A stretch of 64,000 nt of DNA from Balanoglossus misakiensis (Eukaryota; Hemichordata), in NCBI GenBank assembly GCA_040954595.2, contig CM082598.2, positions 3,100,001-3,164,000 of the forward strand, read 5' to 3'. A program made the position numbers and the translations under genes. The notes under the pieces were generated by a model. It was not told the origin of the DNA. It made no database searches and was given only the letters and a program-made list of their open reading frames with translations. Shown here piece after piece: positions 60,982 to 64,000 of the stretch (its first letter is position 1; every line of letters begins with the position of its first letter).

Positions 60982-62334
60982 GTTTCTTACAGAGGACATG
61001 ATCATGCATTTTTCAGTTTCTTTCTAGTTTTTTCTCATATGGGACATTGTATAATGATTTATTTTTCTTTGTTACAGAATTGGTATAAACCACTGTATGT
61101 ACCACTGGACATGTTCACTGCAACAGTGTCTTTGCAAGGACATCAAAGTTCTTGTGAATGTGTATTTTACTGTCAGTTTCAATTGAAATATAGAATCACA
61201 ATAAAAACAAACTATTTTCCTTGTTTACTTGAAGTGGCAATAACACTTCATAATCAGTTTACACATATGACATCTTCCAACATGAAACTTTTTTTGGAGA
61301 AATGTATCATTCTGTCATTAAATGATGTCAATATTATGCACTCAGATTTACAAGGTTACATGTATATATATTGTGATATGCATTTTGTTTCTTTTAGTCA
61401 CATGAAGTCAATATATTTCATGAACCTTGACTCCTATACTAATAGTGTACATGTACTGTATTTCTCCACTACCGTTGAGGGCGCTTTAAGGCCACACTCA
61501 GGTCAGAGCTGGTCCAAAGATAACAGCTCACCTTGTCATCCTTGTCCTAGTACACAAGCTTCCCTTGAATGTTTAGATATCATATAGCCATACTGTATCA
61601 CACAAGCATTGGCGCTTGTTGACTCAGTGGTCAGTCTCTGATTAGGCAGCTATGTACTCACTCATTCATGCATTTACGGTCAAATTATAATATAGCTCAA
61701 ACTCCTGGAATAGCACTTTGTGTTCTGTTATGAACATGTATCTGCCTTTAATTCCAATAGGAATGTCTTGATCAATATATAAATAGCTTTGGATGAAAAA
61801 AAGTAACAGTAAACAGTAAATAAACAGTATGTATAGAAATCAGGATAGTGACAATTTTCTGACTTCTGGGTAGTCCACTAACTTAAAGGAATGGAACAAG
61901 AAATCGTTGCAGATGGTTAGATATGAAAAACATATCTTTACAAAATATCAAGGACCCACAACCCACGCCACCAAATCACCTAGCGCATATTGAACTGGCC
62001 ACGCAGAATGATTGAGCCACATTGCCAAATGTCACCGAGGTATATTGAATAATTCTTTAAGCTCATTTCAGTCGACTTCGTTTGCCTGCTCCTGAGGCAA
62101 TGTTATTTTATGTTTTGATGTAAATGTCAGGACACGTTATTCATTTAGTGGCAGAAAATCTGATAATAGTGATTGATGTGTGCGATAGGTGAACTCAGAA
62201 TGTGCTCAAACTGTTACAAGAGAATTGTTTTACAGATTTAAACAATAACTTTCGTTCAATCGTAATATATTTCCACGCGTGACTGGTGTTTTTTTTAAAT
62301 ACCCGTCTCCTCACTGTACATCATCATCGTCTTT
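60982..62334. other. AT-rich region with an unsupported open frame
   Basis: The plus strand has a 182-codon open frame (61039-61587). It matches no domain I recognise and has the low-complexity, F/Y/I/H-rich look of translated AT-rich DNA. A CAG acceptor at about 61076-61078 could belong to the gene starting at 59579: the phase fits, but that frame stops after about 35 codons without a recognisable motif. Confidence 0.3.
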
Positions 62335-62552
<218 letters not shown>

Positions 62553-64000
62553 TCGCCCAGTGTCCAATTTATCTGCTATTTTCAAACCTATAGCATCCTC
62601 CGCAGAAACAAAAGAACATCATCGCACGGTCTTTGAAAACACGAGAATCACAAAAACGTGCCCTGCAAGAACACGACAAAAGTCTATTGGCCCTGGAACG
62701 TGTACACCTTTAACACGTGCTTGCAATACCATGTGACCCAGTTGCTATTGGTATCCATATTCAAAGGCCCACCGCTGGCCCCTATCGAGTATAGTTAGCG
62801 TAGATTGCGTACATCTACCAGACTAATCCCCATTACTTAAAGACAGACTAGGGCATTATTAGAAGAAGCGTTAAAGTTCCTTCAAATAGGAAGAAAAACT
62901 TAAAGCAGTGTTTAAATATCGAGGTGTGTATGACATCACGCGAGGTTCTCTTGTACGTCAAATGACACATGCAGCTTATAGCTTACGCGTACAGCTCACA
63001 AATATGAAAAAGATTCATGTCGTTCGGCTTTCAGATATTAATATCGAAATGATATGAAATAGACGTGGCAAAGGATGTATTAATAGTAAGGTGCGAGATC
63101 CTAGATGGACTGAATTATGTCTCTAAAGTACGTTTTCTCGAGCCGCAAGCGATGCGCCTTTCTGGGGCGTTTCTTTTCTCAATCTGTCTGAGCGTGACAC
63201 AAGTTTTTGTCGTTTCAAATTGAAGAGTCTTCCCTAGTGGAACTACGAGGCGTACTAAACCTGCTAAACATTGAATGGTTGCCGCGTGCGCCCGACATGG
63301 TTACCCCGTGAGGACAAGTCAATATTTGTTAAACCACTCGAGTTGCATTGCCGCGTTTGGGATGTTCCGTTCGCTAAGAAACGAGTTTAGGTATAACAAA
63401 CTATCTACGAATAGCGAAGAGTGTCCGCCAAAAATGCCGAGATGTTAAGATGATAGTAAGGTTATTTATGGTCACGCTGCGAATTGGAACTAAATACGTC
63501 GTTTGTTCGTCTACAGGATGAAGATATAGCGGTTTTAAATACAATACGTTCTTATACATGTTTGACATGTTTTGATCGTCAACATTGTCGGGAGCTTATC
63601 ACTTGTTGAACTCGTAAAAAAACAATTTTCTGACCTGGTACCCAATGTGGCGGGATTTTCAAACTCCGGAGAGGGGGCACCCAGTGTGGTGTCAAATGTC
63701 CGAGGGAGACCCAACGACATGACTGAACGAATCATCTTTCGTTTGGAACGTTTGGGACGAACGAATAAGACGAGAGCATAGGTTGAATCCGCTACAATTA
63801 CCAAACTGTTACCCGTCAAATCCTCTGACATCGATCAGATCGGTGCAAAATTCACCCGGCGGCCGCGCGCACCGTGTGAATGTCACACGCTCTTAAACTG
63901 TGAGGTGAGCTTGTTCTTAATCATAGACTTACCTACAGTTGAAGAAATTACAGAAGATCCTTCTTTGACTCCGCGCTACCTGTATGTGGGCTTAACTCTG
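62553..64000. other. Right edge of window, no gene recognised
   Basis: No exon with domain or convincing splice support. The short frames near 63535-63831 on both strands look like overlapping chance frames. Confidence 0.45.

Noticed and set aside
61039-61587. 182-codon plus-strand open frame
   Set aside because: No recognisable domain, composition typical of translated AT-rich DNA, and no supporting splice partner with a sensible product.

Overview
The window is animal nuclear DNA. Its coding regions are small exons with GT-AG introns (one GC-AG) in consistent phase. It has long introns, CpG-retaining AT-rich intergenic DNA, and many tetranucleotide and pentanucleotide microsatellites. The gene content (tyrosine hydroxylase, an insulin-family hormone, a neuropeptide-type precursor, a PAN/EGF/TSP1/CCP/C-type-lectin mosaic protein) fits a bilaterian invertebrate. 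Frequent TAGGCCT-type words and the mosaic architecture lean towards a marine deuterostome (lancelet, hemichordate or echinoderm), but the sequence alone does not settle this and a lophotrochozoan cannot be excluded.

Layout. (1) 64-2569, + strand: the last seven coding exons of tyrosine hydroxylase; the N-terminal half lies left of the window. (2) 5610-9082, - strand: a four-exon gene for a small secreted peptide precursor of unknown family. (3) 13628-18988, + strand: a complete ten-exon secreted mosaic protein (623 aa), PAN-EGF-TSP1-TSP1-linker-TSP1-CCP-CCP-C-type lectin. (4) 22191-37684, - strand: a three-exon precursor (278 aa) with 13 copies of a WK(G/A/T)G(L/I)(F/Y) peptide between dibasic sites, with an 11.8-kb first intron and a TATA box. 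(5) 50547-55376, - strand: a three-exon insulin/relaxin-family prohormone (140 aa) with a B-chain C-x11-C, a phase-1 intron in the C-peptide, and an unusual A-chain CC-x5-C-x8-C. (6) 59460-59601, + strand: a possible promoter and first coding exon with an NRF-1-like palindrome, its gene body unrecognised.

The rest is repeats and non-coding DNA: four long (CATA)n arrays, two TGTTG arrays, a long (ATC)n array, a 62-bp satellite in three places, a 69-bp tandem repeat, a dispersed ~235-bp repeat family, and a 167-bp TTAA-flanked MITE.

The striking feature is the linkage of tyrosine hydroxylase to an insulin-like gene about 50 kb away, recalling the vertebrate TH-INS-IGF2 cluster, with two further secreted peptide precursors between them. 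Catecholamine synthesis and several peptide signals would thus lie in one block. Exon models were built by eye from splice sites, phase and domain fit; none was checked against transcripts.
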